Both the position numbers and the translations under genes were made by a program. Positions 55,001 through 64,000 of a stretch of 64,000 nt of DNA are shown here, one piece after another. The notes below the pieces were generated by a model, which saw only the letters and a list, made by a program, of their open reading frames with translations, was not told the DNA's origin and made no database searches. The number at the start of each line of letters is the position of its first letter. Position 1 is the first letter of the stretch. The DNA is from Liolophura sinensis (taxonomy: Eukaryota; Mollusca; Polyplacophora; Chitonida; Chitonidae). The stretch spans positions 25,899,608-25,963,607 of the forward strand of contig NC_088300.1 of the NCBI RefSeq assembly GCF_032854445.1. The letters are read 5' to 3'.

Positions 55001-57769
55001 TAAGAATAAAATGTCTGGAGTGAAATACCATAAGTTTTTTATTAGGTCAAGAGGGTGTTAAGATTCAAACCTGGTTCAACTTCAAATGCACATTATAAAA
55101 CCGTTCCTAAAGTGCCCTCAACAGGGAGATACTTTCATTTTGAGTACCAGAATAGGGCAAGAAAAATCACACGACAAAGCCACATTGAGAGTTGTTTGTC
55201 TGATACTTGTGTTATTGCCAGCCCCAGTATTTTATTCCATCTACCGATGATTTTACAGTCGCTTTCGCTAACAGTAACTCACTTTCGGTCATTCATATCC
55301 AAATATATTTGCCTTAATGTGATTGCATGTTAAATGTGATGATAATACAGCATACTGAGTAATTCTAGACTAGTGACGGCTAATAATTTACAATCACAAT
55401 CACTCCAATGTTTTTACTTCATTTTGCTTAAGCCATGGTGCTAGGAGGCGTGTAATTTGCTCCTGTTTAAGCATTTACATCAACAGTTGGGATCAAACCA
55501 TACCTGAGGTGAACTGAGATCGTATTTCACCGAATACTTGTGTCCATTTAGCCAATTTTCACTGTCATCGCTGCTCTGGGTTTACTCTCTATATTCTGAA
55601 GTCTTTTAGTATATTGTACAAAATAAATTACAACTTAAAACAACGAGAGTTCACATTGGAACATTTGAATATATTCCTCAATTGAGAACATATATTCAAA
55701 ATTAATAAACACTTCGTTGGTGAATGTTATGATAATGAACGATATTGTGAATAAGCGTGAATAAACTTGCTCATTGCTTCAGTGAATACCAAACGATCTG
55801 AGGTAAAAAAAAAAAACTATTTCGAGCTCCGATCTTTGTGAACTATCAGCTCCTTGTGAACTATAGGTTCTTTGTGAACTATCAGTTCCTTGTGAACTAT
55901 CGGTTATTTGTGAACTAACGGTTCTTTGTGAACTATAAGTTCGAAGCTCGAAAATTCTGCAATTATTTGGTTTCCTAGTCGTCTGGGCTGCTTCTTTTTC
56001 AGCATTTACATGAACAGTTAAAAATAAAAGCAATTTCCTGACGTAAACTGACAAGAGGTCGAATTTCAGCGATAACGGGTGACCATTTGCTATCTTACAT
56101 ATGTCACATTGTCGTCGCTGCTCTGGTTTTACTCTCCTTCCTGTATAGCTTTCTGTACTGTACTCCTGGTCGACAATTCCATCATAATCCCATCCCAACA
56201 TTGTATATTTCCTGTTCCCAACATTTGTGGTAATTGTTATTTTATAAAATAATCAGTTAAATTCCAGAATGGAGCTTACATACACTTACGGCTCGTGGGT
56301 GTCGCAAGGGCGTTTGAATTTAATGCGGAGCTAAATATCTATCAAGTAAAAAAACCTGGGGATGGTCGTTAGTTTTGCCCGATTTCTGCGCGGTTTCTTC
56401 CTACTACAATGCTGACCGTTGTCGTATAAGTGAAATGTTCCTGAGTACGGCGTAAAACACTAATCAAATAAATAAATTAAGAGAATTCACTTGTGAATGG
56501 TATTACCACAGACAGTCAGACAGTGCTAATGTTTGTGCACATTTTCTTTGGTGACGTACGCTTTTGTTATGCGAACATTATTATTGGTGTTATCTCAAGA
56601 CAGGTGGGTAAAGCAAGTTAACTAACCAGATCAAAGCTGTTCCACCTCTACGTGAAACGCATTTTACCTCTCTTACACGTCAGTATATGAATGTTGTCTT
56701 GAGCATAGCGCCTTAGGCAACATGCATCTGCTTAAAAGAGGCCTCTGATTCTTGGGCTTTGCTTTTTTTTTTTTTACAAAGCTATCGCAACTTTGTATCG
56801 TGCGCCTTAACTTAATGGTGACGTATGTCTTCGCTATACTTGGTAAACCTCAGTTTATGAATGTTGTCGTGGACATAACATCCTAGGCAACTTGCATCTG
56901 CTTAAAAGAGTTTTGATTCTTCGGCTTTTTTATACAAAACTGTCGCAACGTTTTATCTTGACTATAACCACAAAACTGGCCTCTTGTGGGCCAATTTCAA
57001 AAAGCAGTTGCAACATGCTCCTGCTGCATAACTCCCATACCTGATCGTATATAATGAAGAGATACGTCATATATCATGTTATTCAAATGCATTTTGCATT
57101 GTGGCTGCTTTTGTAAGACAGGCCAATGGCTGTTTTTTTTTTTACGTGATAGGCTCTTTGGTTATTGTGCTTCGTTAGCACTCTAACTGGGCCAAGGAAG
57201 TCCCGCGTAAATGTCAAACTAACTGATAAGCAAAGAATATTTTCCCATGAAGGGGAAATACTTACAGTTCGTCCACCCAGTCGTTTTGTTTCATGTACTG
57301 AATGACGTCTGATTTTTCCCTGTTAAGAATTTGAACCAAGGTGCCACCGTTGGCCTTGCAAACACTCATAGCCGTGTTCCAAGACGCTCTTTTTATATGT
57401 AACGTCAATTCGTACTTCATGGACGTTCCCAGGACAAGTTGTAATACTGCAAAGAAAAGCCAGTGAAATGTTTAGCGGTTCCCTATATAGCTTTTTATAG
57501 CTAGCTTTTCCATCCATCCCGAGTGAAGTTTCCACACATCTCTTTTTACAATCTCTTAATTAATTAGTATGACCCCTTGCATAGGGTTGTTTAAGCCTTC
57601 GTTTTCCTGGCTAATGCTATTTTTTCACATAAATGTCTTATAAGCCAAGCGAGAACACTGACAGGGTCTTCATGCCGTCAAGAAAACAATAAATTGAAAT
57701 AAACAGTATTACTTCACCTGTCCAAAATATAAAAAGAGTACACTGGGCAAAGAGGTTAGACCCCGCCAT
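45739..57769 (-). CDS. Lectin gene 2: CTLD, Thr/Ser-rich stalk, transmembrane
   Basis: Model on the minus strand: 57718..57769 (signal), 57266..57446 and 54392..54630 (CTLD), 47522..about 48029 (Thr/Ser-rich), 45739..46031 (transmembrane). The first three exons join cleanly in phases 1 and 2, and the last exon starts in phase 1. The Thr/Ser-rich exon needs frame changes. No PAN-like exons were found between CTLD and stalk; that stretch is filled by the 54-bp array at 49245-53825. It is probably a paralogue of gene 1 with the same membrane end, so a cell-surface C-type lectin. No WND or EPN carbohydrate-binding triplet is fully convincing, although EPNEPETEM occurs. Whether the gene is functional is uncertain. 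Confidence 0.65.
46032..47521 (-). other. Gene 2 intron (stalk to TM)
   Basis: Contains the 529-bp inverted-repeat element at 46864-47392. Nothing else recognised. Confidence 0.5.
46864..47392. mobile_element. Short inverted-repeat DNA element (hAT-like ends)
   Basis: Begins caggggcgtag (46864-46874) and ends ctacgcccctg (47382-47392), an 11-bp perfect inverted repeat. I associate CAGGGGCGTAG ends with hAT-type transposons. Length 529 bp, no transposase. The 8-bp flanks (gtctactc and ttctcgat) do not match, so a target duplication is not evident. Confidence 0.55.
47522..48029 (-). CDS. Gene 2 Thr/Ser-rich stalk exon, frame disrupted
   Basis: Runs from a possible acceptor cttgtag (48030) to a donor GACAAG|GTAACG (47522/47521). 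Three stretches read as mucin-like: SSPATTQLTTGIEVQSTTPE (near 47930), then in another frame STANTTTSTLSENCTG and TTAELGSTAESGTS (47830-47580), then back in the first frame TTVASNVTEAVQTTSAGQ to the donor in phase 1. At least two frame changes, near 47830 and 47577, are needed. Either the exon is decaying, the assembly has indels, or splicing is more complex. The start phase does not agree with a direct join to the CTLD exon. Confidence 0.5.
48030..49244. other. Gene 2 intron, left part
   Basis: A plus-strand open frame at 48419-48637 has six cysteines and runs into a GTAAGT at 48630. It lies antisense in the intron and shows no other exon features. Otherwise nothing recognised. Confidence 0.35.
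49245..53825. repeat. 54-bp tandem array built of three 18-bp sub-repeats
   Basis: About 4.6 kb of 54-bp units, each made of three related 18-mers: gtgtatactcgtggtctt, gtgtataaccgtgctctg, gcgtataatcatgatctg. The period gives 6-residue repeats in translation (VYTRGL, VYNRAL, VYNHDL), and open frames persist on both strands. Higher-order copies exist: a seven-unit block at about 50660-51000 recurs 378 bp later almost unchanged, and a block near 51860-52140 recurs near 52760-53040. The array is interrupted at 49795-50595 by a retroelement fragment. It sits in the intron between the CTLD and stalk exons of gene 2. Noncoding satellite is the preferred reading. Confidence 0.95.
49795..50595 (-). 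pseudogene. Reverse-transcriptase fragment inside the 54-bp array
   Basis: On the minus strand the translated pieces run in order. First comes a segment with GIP-TNSAQVFQWVPI and LFSYEYDYIQKLISL (50540-50325), corresponding to the GIPMGTNCAPLLADL-type region of reverse transcriptases. Then a degenerate RYID-like spot at about 50330, where the second Asp of the YIDD box is lost. Then NIVNYPYLDSNKPKGLAYGV and the YISCLVAFVRSC to HSKFLKFCNEY tail (50180-49930). Frameshifts and stops are present, so it is dead. I recall this tail from Penelope-like or related non-LTR elements in invertebrates; the clade is uncertain. No target duplication found. Confidence 0.7.
53826..54391. other. Gene 2 intron with repeat D
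   Basis: Repeat D occupies about 53995-54300, interrupted by a short SINE tail (ttatttatttatttgattga, 54144-54165). On the gene strand it follows the CTLD donor by about 90 bp, similar to its place after the third PAN exon of gene 1. Confidence 0.5.
54392..54630 (-). CDS. Gene 2 CTLD second exon
   Basis: Acceptor tcttgctcag, donor CTACAG|GTGAGT. Length 239 bp starts with one base completing the previous codon and ends in phase 1. Reads EGDYWIGLFDDD, YTWPDCTRLEGNYINWYPGQ, EPNEPETEMCVR, GDWRTKECFAALPFICEKAT. Canonical CTLD WIGL, a WxxG-like core, Cys residues and the terminal FICE motif are all present. The frame is open, unlike the corresponding exon of gene 1. Confidence 0.9.
55330..55610 (+). 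repeat. Dispersed repeat D
   Basis: gagtaattctagactagtga, gctaggaggcgtgtaatttg, tttaagcatttacat, cactgtcatcgctgctctgg. A second partial copy follows at 55985-56160. Confidence 0.6.
55845..55950. repeat. 18-bp minisatellite
   Basis: About six copies of gttctttgtgaactatca-type units. On the minus strand they read as TYSSQR/TDSSQG repeats, but this is by-product of the 18-bp period. Confidence 0.9.
56355..56480 (+). mobile_element. SINE family A, 3-prime part
   Basis: Core aacctggggatggtcgttag, tail aagtgaaatgttcctgagta, ending in caaataaataaa. Head missing. Confidence 0.8.
57266..57446 (-). CDS. Gene 2 CTLD first exon
   Basis: Acceptor ttctttgcag, donor GAACT|GTAAGT. Length 181 bp runs from phase 1 to phase 2, as in gene 1. 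Encodes VLQLVLGTSMKYELTL (the end of the signal peptide and mature N-terminus), then ASWNTAMSVCKANGGTLVQI and IQYMKQNDWVDEL. It joins to EGDYWIGL of the next exon. No in-frame ATG is needed because exon 1 supplies it. Confidence 0.85.
57718..57769 (-). CDS. Gene 2 first coding exon (signal peptide)
   Basis: ATG at 57769 gives MAGSNLFAQCTLFIFW followed by a codon split at TTGGACAG|GTGAAG (phase 1). Joined to the next exon it makes a continuous hydrophobic leader ending LQLVLGTS. An upstream in-frame ATG at 57799 would add ten residues (MSDLNNVTNG); the shorter start better fits a signal peptide. Confidence 0.75.
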
Positions 57770-57802
57770 GCCATTAGTTACGTTGTTCAAATCACTCATG
57801 AG

Positions 57803-58063
57803 TTAGACGAAATTCACGTCTATGTCTGTGCTGGTGATTCGTGCGGTCAGTACTGTGGCCAAGTCCAGCGTTGCTTCTGAGTCAAAAAGCCGCGGGCCAC
57901 ATGTATATGAATGTTGTGGCACGTCCTCGACCCCTGGACAATTTTGAGTCTCTCCAATAATGCATTGGTACAAACTTGCTACCAAGTTTGCCATTCCGTC
58001 CGCGTGCACTGCGTCAGCATGGTTATAAATAAGAAATGTATCTAATGGAGCATGGGACTGCAC
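57803..58063 (-). CDS. Unassigned open frame just upstream of gene 2
   Basis: An 87-codon frame that follows a plausible acceptor (cgcttatcag) and stops 34 bp before the gene 2 ATG at 57769 (3 bp before the ATG at 57799). It includes LYQCIIGETQNCPGVEDV and SYTCGPRLFDSEATLDLA. I do not recognise it. It might be the last exon of an upstream gene, a spliced leader region, or chance. Confidence 0.25.
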   Translation of the reverse strand: MQSHAPLDTFLIYNHADAVHADGMANLVASLYQCIIGETQNCPGVEDVPQHSYTCGPRLFDSEATLDLATVLTARITSTDIDVNFV

Positions 58064-58225
58064 CTGATAAGCGAAACAATAACGTCACAGGTTGACTCCT
58101 GTGTTTTTAATAGTTTATAATAGGTTATTCATTTATTCGTTTGGTTTTTAACACCACATGTGCTGCAGAATGAGAGCACGTGCTACCCTCATTTGCCTGG
58201 TTTCATACCTATTCCAAAGACAAAC

Positions 58226-59215
58226 CAGGCAGCGAAATTTGGCCTGCCGGCGAAACCCAGAAATCGGTTACGTCTTTTCCGCCTCGCCTAACCGATCATT
58301 CGGTTACGCCACGTACGTTTATCAACCCGATCGGTTACGCTAATTGTTTACGTGGTTTATGTTTCAGGCATCATTCTGGATCATTAATAAAAGTATTCAG
58401 CTCAATGTTATGTTTGTTTTTCTTTTCTATATCTAGCAGCTCATACCGTAAGGTTGGTGAACAAAAGAAAGAGAAATTTTACACTCACACGGTGTTTCAA
58501 CGTTGTGTGTTGCCTGGTTGGTACTTGACTCCTGTGGCACATTTTTACGTGAAATTCCGTTATACAGGCTTATATGTTTGCAATATGCCCAGTCCAACAT
58601 TAAGTACTTCCAGTAAGTGTCATTACGGTATTGGGGAGCGAGTTTGGTATCCCTGATTACTGATAATTAACGTAGTTTCCAACGCACGTGGTGTGAGTCT
58701 TACTCGCTACAGGGTCGGGAGAGACCTTGACGTCACAGGCCTATGCGTCACAGGCCTGTGCTCTAAATCAGAACGCAGCCGGTGAGGGTTCCATCAATCT
58801 GTACGGTAGACTCGACTAATTTGGGCTCGAGTAGCAGTTAAACTACATGTACATGAAAAGGTAACCTTGTTTTATTTACTTGCGTGATCGTGAAAAGATA
58901 AGTCAAAATAAATAATTTGAGTATTATCTCAAAGCCTGTAAGGCATATATGAATGATTACATTTCCATGTGACCAGCACAGGCAGCTGGCTGTGGCTGAA
59001 GTCGATGTTTCTATTGTTAGACGCGTTGCCATACTAACCGCGTTGTGATTATGAAAGCTGTTCAGTCCAGTTTATCTGTAGTTACCTAATGCACACTGAC
59101 TCTAAGGACGTTCTCGTTGGACAGTTGGCCTAACCGATTTTCCGGTTAGCCAAATTGAACCGCACGTAACCGTTGCGCGACCGACGGTTTCGTTCGCGCC
59201 AAATTTCGCTGCCTG
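58226..59215. mobile_element. 990-bp inverted-repeat element with CAAAC duplication
   Basis: Starts caggcagcgaaatttggc (58226-58243) and ends with its exact reverse complement gccaaatttcgctgcctg (59198-59215). Both sides are flanked by CAAAC (58221-58225 and 59216-59220), a 5-bp target duplication. Subterminal regions repeat aaccg/cggtta motifs in both orientations. No transposase reading frame was recognised, so it is a non-autonomous DNA transposon. The superfamily is not assigned. Confidence 0.85.
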
Positions 59216-59220
59216 CAAAC

Positions 59221-59807
59221 AATCGTATCAAATGGTTGTAAATATAATGGATGCAATGATAAATAGCAACATTTACTCTACCCAGACGAATCAGAATAAA
59301 TAAGTTACGAACCTTCATGGGCTTGAAACTGTGGTATGCTTAGAGTTTAGATCTGGATGCACTGAGGGAAATCAAGACACGTCAGACAACATGACTCTGT
59401 TATACAAGTGGTCGTTGTACAAAGGTTCACATCGAAGCAGGATGGCCGGGTAGATATAAAACAGGATATTTATTTATTTGTTTATCTGACAAGTTTTTTT
59501 GTTATAAAACACTTACGATGGGTTCAGTATTGTGGTTGGAGGAAACCGGATTGCCAAAAGTATTCTTCCTTTTACTAACCTATTTAACCACACTGACACA
59601 TGCATCTGAATAGAGAGTTGCGACTATAAACGATTTGAGCTCGTTGTATAAAATATTCATTAAGAATTCTGTTCACTTCAGCTCTGATGAAGCATTCACT
59701 GAGTTCTCCCGCTTCGATAGGCACTGTTATCTATGTTTATCGCTGTCGTCGGCCTATTCATCAGCCCAAAGCACACACCTCTTGATTTGGGGATTCTCTG
59801 GCAGACT
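59221..59807. other. Intergenic
   Basis: A weak SINE A-like trace at 59470-59560 (gtattgtggttggaggaaac). Nothing else recognised. Confidence 0.35.
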
Positions 59808-59975
59808 TATTTATTTATTTATTTGATTGCCGTTTTACGCTGTACGCTCACCAATATTTCACTTATTCGATCGCTGCAGGCATTATGGTTGGGGAAACCG
59901 GACAGACGTTTAGCAACCCCGTATGGACCCACAACTATCCACAGGTCACTGGCAGGACTTCCCACGAACCCAGCA
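59808..59975 (-). mobile_element. SINE family A, decayed, reversed
   Basis: tatttatttatttgattgcc, ttttacgctgtacgctcacc, ggcattatggttggggaaac, acaactatccacaggtcact. Clearly diverged from the other copies; head not recognised. Confidence 0.65.
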
Positions 59976-61720
59976 GAATTTAAACAACCACATATGGCGA
60001 AGATAAGAATGTGACAGTCGCTGCCGTCATTCCTGTGCGTGCAGGTTTACACATAGTCTGTATCTGATGTCTGTGATTGCCGTGATGCGTGAGCTAGTCT
60101 CCAGGGCTTTATCACCATTGGAGATAAGCCAATATAATAACGTATGACAATTGTGGGTATTGTTAGTCAAATAGGTAGAGGGCGCCACTGGCCCACCAGT
60201 TCCCGGATTTACTTCACTTTGCAGAGTACTGGTGAGCCATATTATTTCCAGGATTATAAGTTGCACATTGCCCCATCACGTGGTACATTCACAAATCATT
60301 CCTTTTTTTGGAAAGTAATCTGTATGAGCAGTGAATTTGTACCAGAACATACTGTTACGGTATTGAAAACGGCAACAGAAAACAGACTCAGTGACTCAAT
60401 ATTACAATGTAAACAATGCTTTATATATAAAATGAGACGTACAGTTTTACAGACAGTTCAACAACAACAACAACATACACATCAGTATTACCGGTCTTTA
60501 CAAGTTTCCAGTTCACCTTTGCATCCCAAGGGATGTATTCCAGGAAATCCAACGTAAAGACCATGGGATAAACACACAATCCACACAAGTCACAAATTGT
60601 CCTAGACAGGTACTTCGCCAGGTTAGCGAACACGAACACAGTACACAGGTTACACAGAACTGGAACAGTCAAGCCTTTCAATGACGTCACACCCGCAGAG
60701 CACAACACAGGGTAAATACAGGCATGGAGGTATAATCCACTTCAGATCAGTCACAGCTCCCGCAGAAGCTCACAAACGAGCCGTTCAGAGACGTAGAGTA
60801 ATGTCACCTTGTGGCAGAACGAACGTCCTTTGCAAAACTGAAAACTTCAGTTTAGAGTCCTTGACGACCTTGTCGGTCAGGTGAGGTCAGCGTGTTAAAC
60901 AAATTACACAGTCCACACTGTATAATCATAATCAAGATCCGAACACCAATAAACGTGACTTCCGCAGAAATTCACATAAACCAGACATCAGTACTACTGT
61001 GGTACACAAACGGTGTCGGCATAAAAATCTGTCCTCCCAAATGAAACTGGCATCACCAGCTCATATCAAAATAATGGACTCGATACGAGAGCGTCGCACA
61101 CTCTCCTGGCTCCCAGTGGATGCAGCAAAAATACCTCCCCTCTGCACAGAAAACACGGCTTATATACGCTCCAGGTGGATTCAACTATTCTTAGACACAG
61201 AATTTAACAGCCAATGAACAGCCAGTTAAATAAACAGAGCATTGAACAAGGTGCTTTCGGCCAGGTCCGCACTGTACATATATAACAGGGCCTGTTATGC
61301 TTATAACATATAACACAAAGGTCCGCAGACTAACAGTACACGAAGACGTTAAATAGTCATACATAACAATACTAAATAATAGTTTCTTGTGAAATATTCA
61401 TTAAAGTTGGTTAACATTTTCTAATGTCTTTTATCAAAATGATTCAAGTGCATGCTGCAAGTACATGTATAAAAAAATTGTAATTATCATTCAACTCCAT
61501 TTCCGGATATTTTTCAGTTTTACGATCATGGTCAGTTTCATGGTTGAAGGAAACCGTTGTAGTGCCAACAAAAAAACATCGGGCTTTGAGAAATTACGGA
61601 AGAACTTTCCCGTATTTGAATTCAAATATTCATATCTTTGCATATCTTCAGCAACAGGATTTCAACTTTGTCCTTATTTTTAGGCGTATAATTTTCGACT
61701 TTAAGCATTGACGCTCGTCC
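59976..61720. other. Repeat-like region of unknown type
   Basis: A short CAA triplet run occurs at 60459-60475. Between about 60560 and 61320 the composition (cacaa-rich, TATATAA at about 61280, several gttataacatataaca-like inverted words) resembles a retroelement end, but no terminal repeat pair or coding domain was found. A faint SINE A trace lies near 61525-61615. Confidence 0.3.
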
Positions 61721-61725
61721 TCTGC

Positions 61726-61915
61726 TCGTGTGACCTTGATGACAATAAACCGCCCACAACGCTCGTGTAGCCTTGATGACAATAAGCCGCCCACGACGCT
61801 TGTGTGGTTTTGATGACAATAAGCCGCTCACAACACACGTGTGGCCTTGATGACAATAAGCCGCCCACGACGCTCGTGTGACCTTGGTGACAATAAGCCG
61901 CCCACGACGCTCGTG
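61726..61915. repeat. 37-bp minisatellite, about 5 copies
   Basis: Unit contains ccttgatgacaataagccgc followed by ccacgacgctcgtgt. Copies start at about 61726, 61763, 61800, 61837 and 61874. Confidence 0.9.
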
Positions 61916-63015
61916 ACGCCGATTGAGCAGTCTAACGTTCGTTGAGTACCAAATGTTTCCTACCAGTGTGATGCGCAGATCTATACTTCAGGTGGGAATA
62001 TTCGTCAGTAGCCAAATTCAGTGTTCACTCCAGTTTCCTTCACTCTAAAAGTGATGACATCATCGTAAAACAAGAATAGCTTTAACAACAGTCAGATCAA
62101 TGATTTTAAACATTTGTGTTTGAAGGCTTACTGTACCTTACTACACGATAAGACAACGGCATGGAGCATTGAATGATGCTGTACTATTCAATTTAATTCA
62201 CTCAAACCACCTGAGATGGCACAAGAAGTCTGATACATGTTTTGAAAGATATATGGCTAAAAGCTAAGGGTGAAATGTCTTAATAGTTACACATTGGAAT
62301 AACCTTGATATATACATACACATACAAATTTTTAATGTTGCCTCCGTATATGTATACAATCTAAAGCCCTGTGAAAAATTTACACTTGTCACTGTCTCGC
62401 TTTAATATCCATTAAATATATTTATTATTTCCTTAACAATTTTGCCTATTGGCATTAAAGTTTTTTCTATCTTGGCTATACTGGAAACATCCCTTTCACG
62501 TTCTTGATGAAGGACAGGAGTTTCAAAACTTTGACTCGAATGTTTTAATAGAGCTCTCCAAATTTACACGCAATGTTACATCGGAAAAGGATGTGTGAAT
62601 TAGCATTCTTGTGAGCTGTATTCATGTCATGTATACTCAACCAAAAAGCACTTCTGATATTAAACTCTCATTTATGTAGGTGAAAGATTGATGTGTCATC
62701 TTTATGCTTAAAAACTATCATCGATCGAATAATATGGCGCATCACTCCAGCCAGATATGCGACGAATACATTTGTCATTTTTTGGTACTATTTTGACATT
62801 TGACTGGTCTTTCTAATTGCAGCTATTTTATTTCTGAATGGTCTTTACCTTTCAGTCAAATACATGTAGTTACTCGTACATATACCAACCAACCTTCTAC
62901 ATGTATGTGAATGTAGAGAGTATTCAGCAGACAAACTCATGCTGCCGAGACCGATTTGCATTTGTCGTCGCTGTATTGCTAGCAGAGTTATGCTCCTTGA
63001 AGCTCATATCACGAT
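61916..63015. other. Intergenic, nothing recognised
   Basis: AT-rich sequence without recognisable gene or repeat. Confidence 0.4.
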
Positions 63016-63283
63016 GATTTATTTATTTATTTGATTGGTGTTTTACGCCGTACTCAAGAATATTTCACTTATACGACGGCGGCCAGCATTATGGTGGGTG
63101 GAAACCGGGCACAGCCCGGGGGAAACCCACGACCATCCGCAGGTTGCTGAAAGACCTTCCCACTTACGGCCGGAGAGGAAGCCAGCATGAGCTGGACTTG
63201 AACTCACAGCGACTGCATTGGTGAGAGGCTCCTGGGTCATTACGCTGCTTTAGCGCGCTAACCGACTGAGCCACGGAAGCCCC
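63016..63283 (-). mobile_element. SINE family A, full length, reversed
   Basis: The best-preserved copy: tail atttatttatttgattggtg, core with ccgggcacagcccgggggaa, head with box B (cttgaactcac in reverse) and end gactgagccacggaagcccc. Short open frames inside it are by-products. Confidence 0.95.
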
Positions 63284-63379
63284 TCCATATCACGATGAAC
63301 TTGAAACGAATGAATATGTATGTCTATATGCTTTGGGTTTTAGGTCGTACATGACCTTGCGATTAATGACCTCATGTGT

Positions 63380-63545
63380 GTGTGCTTATTCTGTGTCTTC
63401 TTGACGAGTCCTTGTAAGCCGCCAAAAGTGCTGCCAACATTGAATATCATGCCGAAGACATCAGGTATGACATCCCACCCAGCCACTGAGCGCCAAACGA
63501 GGCTTTGGTCTTTGATATGTCCCGAACTTCCTTTGATCCCTGGTC
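63380..63545 (-). mobile_element. SINE family B, partial
   Basis: Shares ttctgtgtcttcttg, gaatatcatgccgaagacat and tgacatcccacccagccact with the family B copies at 37480 and 42405. The tRNA-like head is degraded. Confidence 0.6.
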
Positions 63546-64000
63546 TCCCGATTTCGTGAAACGAATGAATAAATGAATCAATAATCAGAGTTTGATTCCA
63601 CATCATGGCTGGACAGTATTAGAGCGACTATGGATTTCGATATGAGGAGAACCATAACCAAAATCAGACAAAAATGAAACAAGAGTTCTAGTTGGTAGAT
63701 ATCATTTAGAAAGTGGTGTTTAGTGCTGAGTTCCCCATTACTGTTTAGGATAACAACTTTCTAGAGAAACCCAAAGTTCTATTGCTGAAACAGCCTGATA
63801 TGTTTTTATATTTTATATATATTTGCCGATCATCAGATAGGTAAAATGCACGTTCATTGTAATGCCTGCTTCCTATTTATTGGGAAGCCTGTTGGCCGAG
63901 TAATTTAGACGGTTGACAAGTATTTCTGGTGATTTGGTGCATGACTCTCAGGTCGCTTGTTCTACACCCGCAGTGATCTCTCTCAATTTTCATTTCTAGA
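63546..64000. other. Intergenic, nothing recognised
   Basis: No supported feature to the end of the window. Confidence 0.4.

Larger units (their letters stand above)
54631..57265 (-). other. Gene 2 intron with repeats
   Basis: Holds repeat D at about 55330-55610 and 55985-56160, an 18-bp minisatellite at 55845-55950 and a partial SINE at 56355-56480. No extra exon found. Confidence 0.5.

Noticed and set aside
60144-60557. 137-codon frame with a Gln run
   Set aside because: The Gln run is a CAA microsatellite; no domain or splice support.
60560-61320. LTR of a retrotransposon
   Set aside because: TATA-like and inverted words are present, but no paired terminal repeat, primer site or coding domain was found.

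Overview
This window looks like nuclear DNA of an animal, most likely a mollusc. Genes are split by GT-AG introns, TATA boxes and AATAAA signals are present, and the DNA is full of tRNA-headed SINEs whose conserved core (cctgcggatggtcgtgggtt, ending in cgtataagtgaaatattctt) I associate from memory with molluscan or lophotrochozoan genomes. C-type lectin and PAN/Apple domain genes ending in a shared membrane exon fit the same group. The species cannot be named from the sequence alone.

Layout. (1) 0-2.6 kb: a 54-bp tandem array downstream of the first exon of a secreted PAN-like gene on the minus strand. (2) 4.2-28.6 kb: a local segmental duplication. Four direct units (about 6.9, 6.8, 4.7 and 1.4 kb) each carry a two-exon gene for a roughly 263-residue protein that resembles the herpesvirus large-tegument deubiquitinase / peptidase C76 fold. 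The expected catalytic Cys and His are replaced in every copy. Copies 1-3 look intact. Copy 4 has lost its promoter and its splice acceptor. A fifth, old copy is broken and inverted at 6.1-6.7 kb, between decayed remnants of the same unit. (3) 29.9-39.5 kb: a minus-strand membrane gene assembled here from splice sites and phases: CTLD (two exons), three PAN-like exons, a mucin-like exon with 20-residue repeats, and a transmembrane exon. (4) 44.5-45.7 kb: a fold-back element with long inverted arms, next to the stop codon of the next gene. (5) 45.7-57.8 kb: a second minus-strand lectin gene: signal exon, CTLD (two exons), Thr/Ser-rich exon, transmembrane exon. One intron holds a 4.6-kb 54-bp array built from 18-bp sub-repeats and interrupted by a reverse-transcriptase fragment. 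(6) 57.8-64 kb: mostly mobile-element remnants, including a 990-bp inverted-repeat element with a CAAAC target duplication, a 37-bp minisatellite and SINEs.

The two lectin genes share their terminal transmembrane exon and CTLD exon phases, so they are probably paralogous cell-surface receptors or mucin-type lectins. The C76-like genes form a separate, recently expanded cluster that is still exchanging sequence by gene conversion and losing members. Many long open frames in the window are by-products of tandem repeats whose unit length is a multiple of three and are not proposed as genes.
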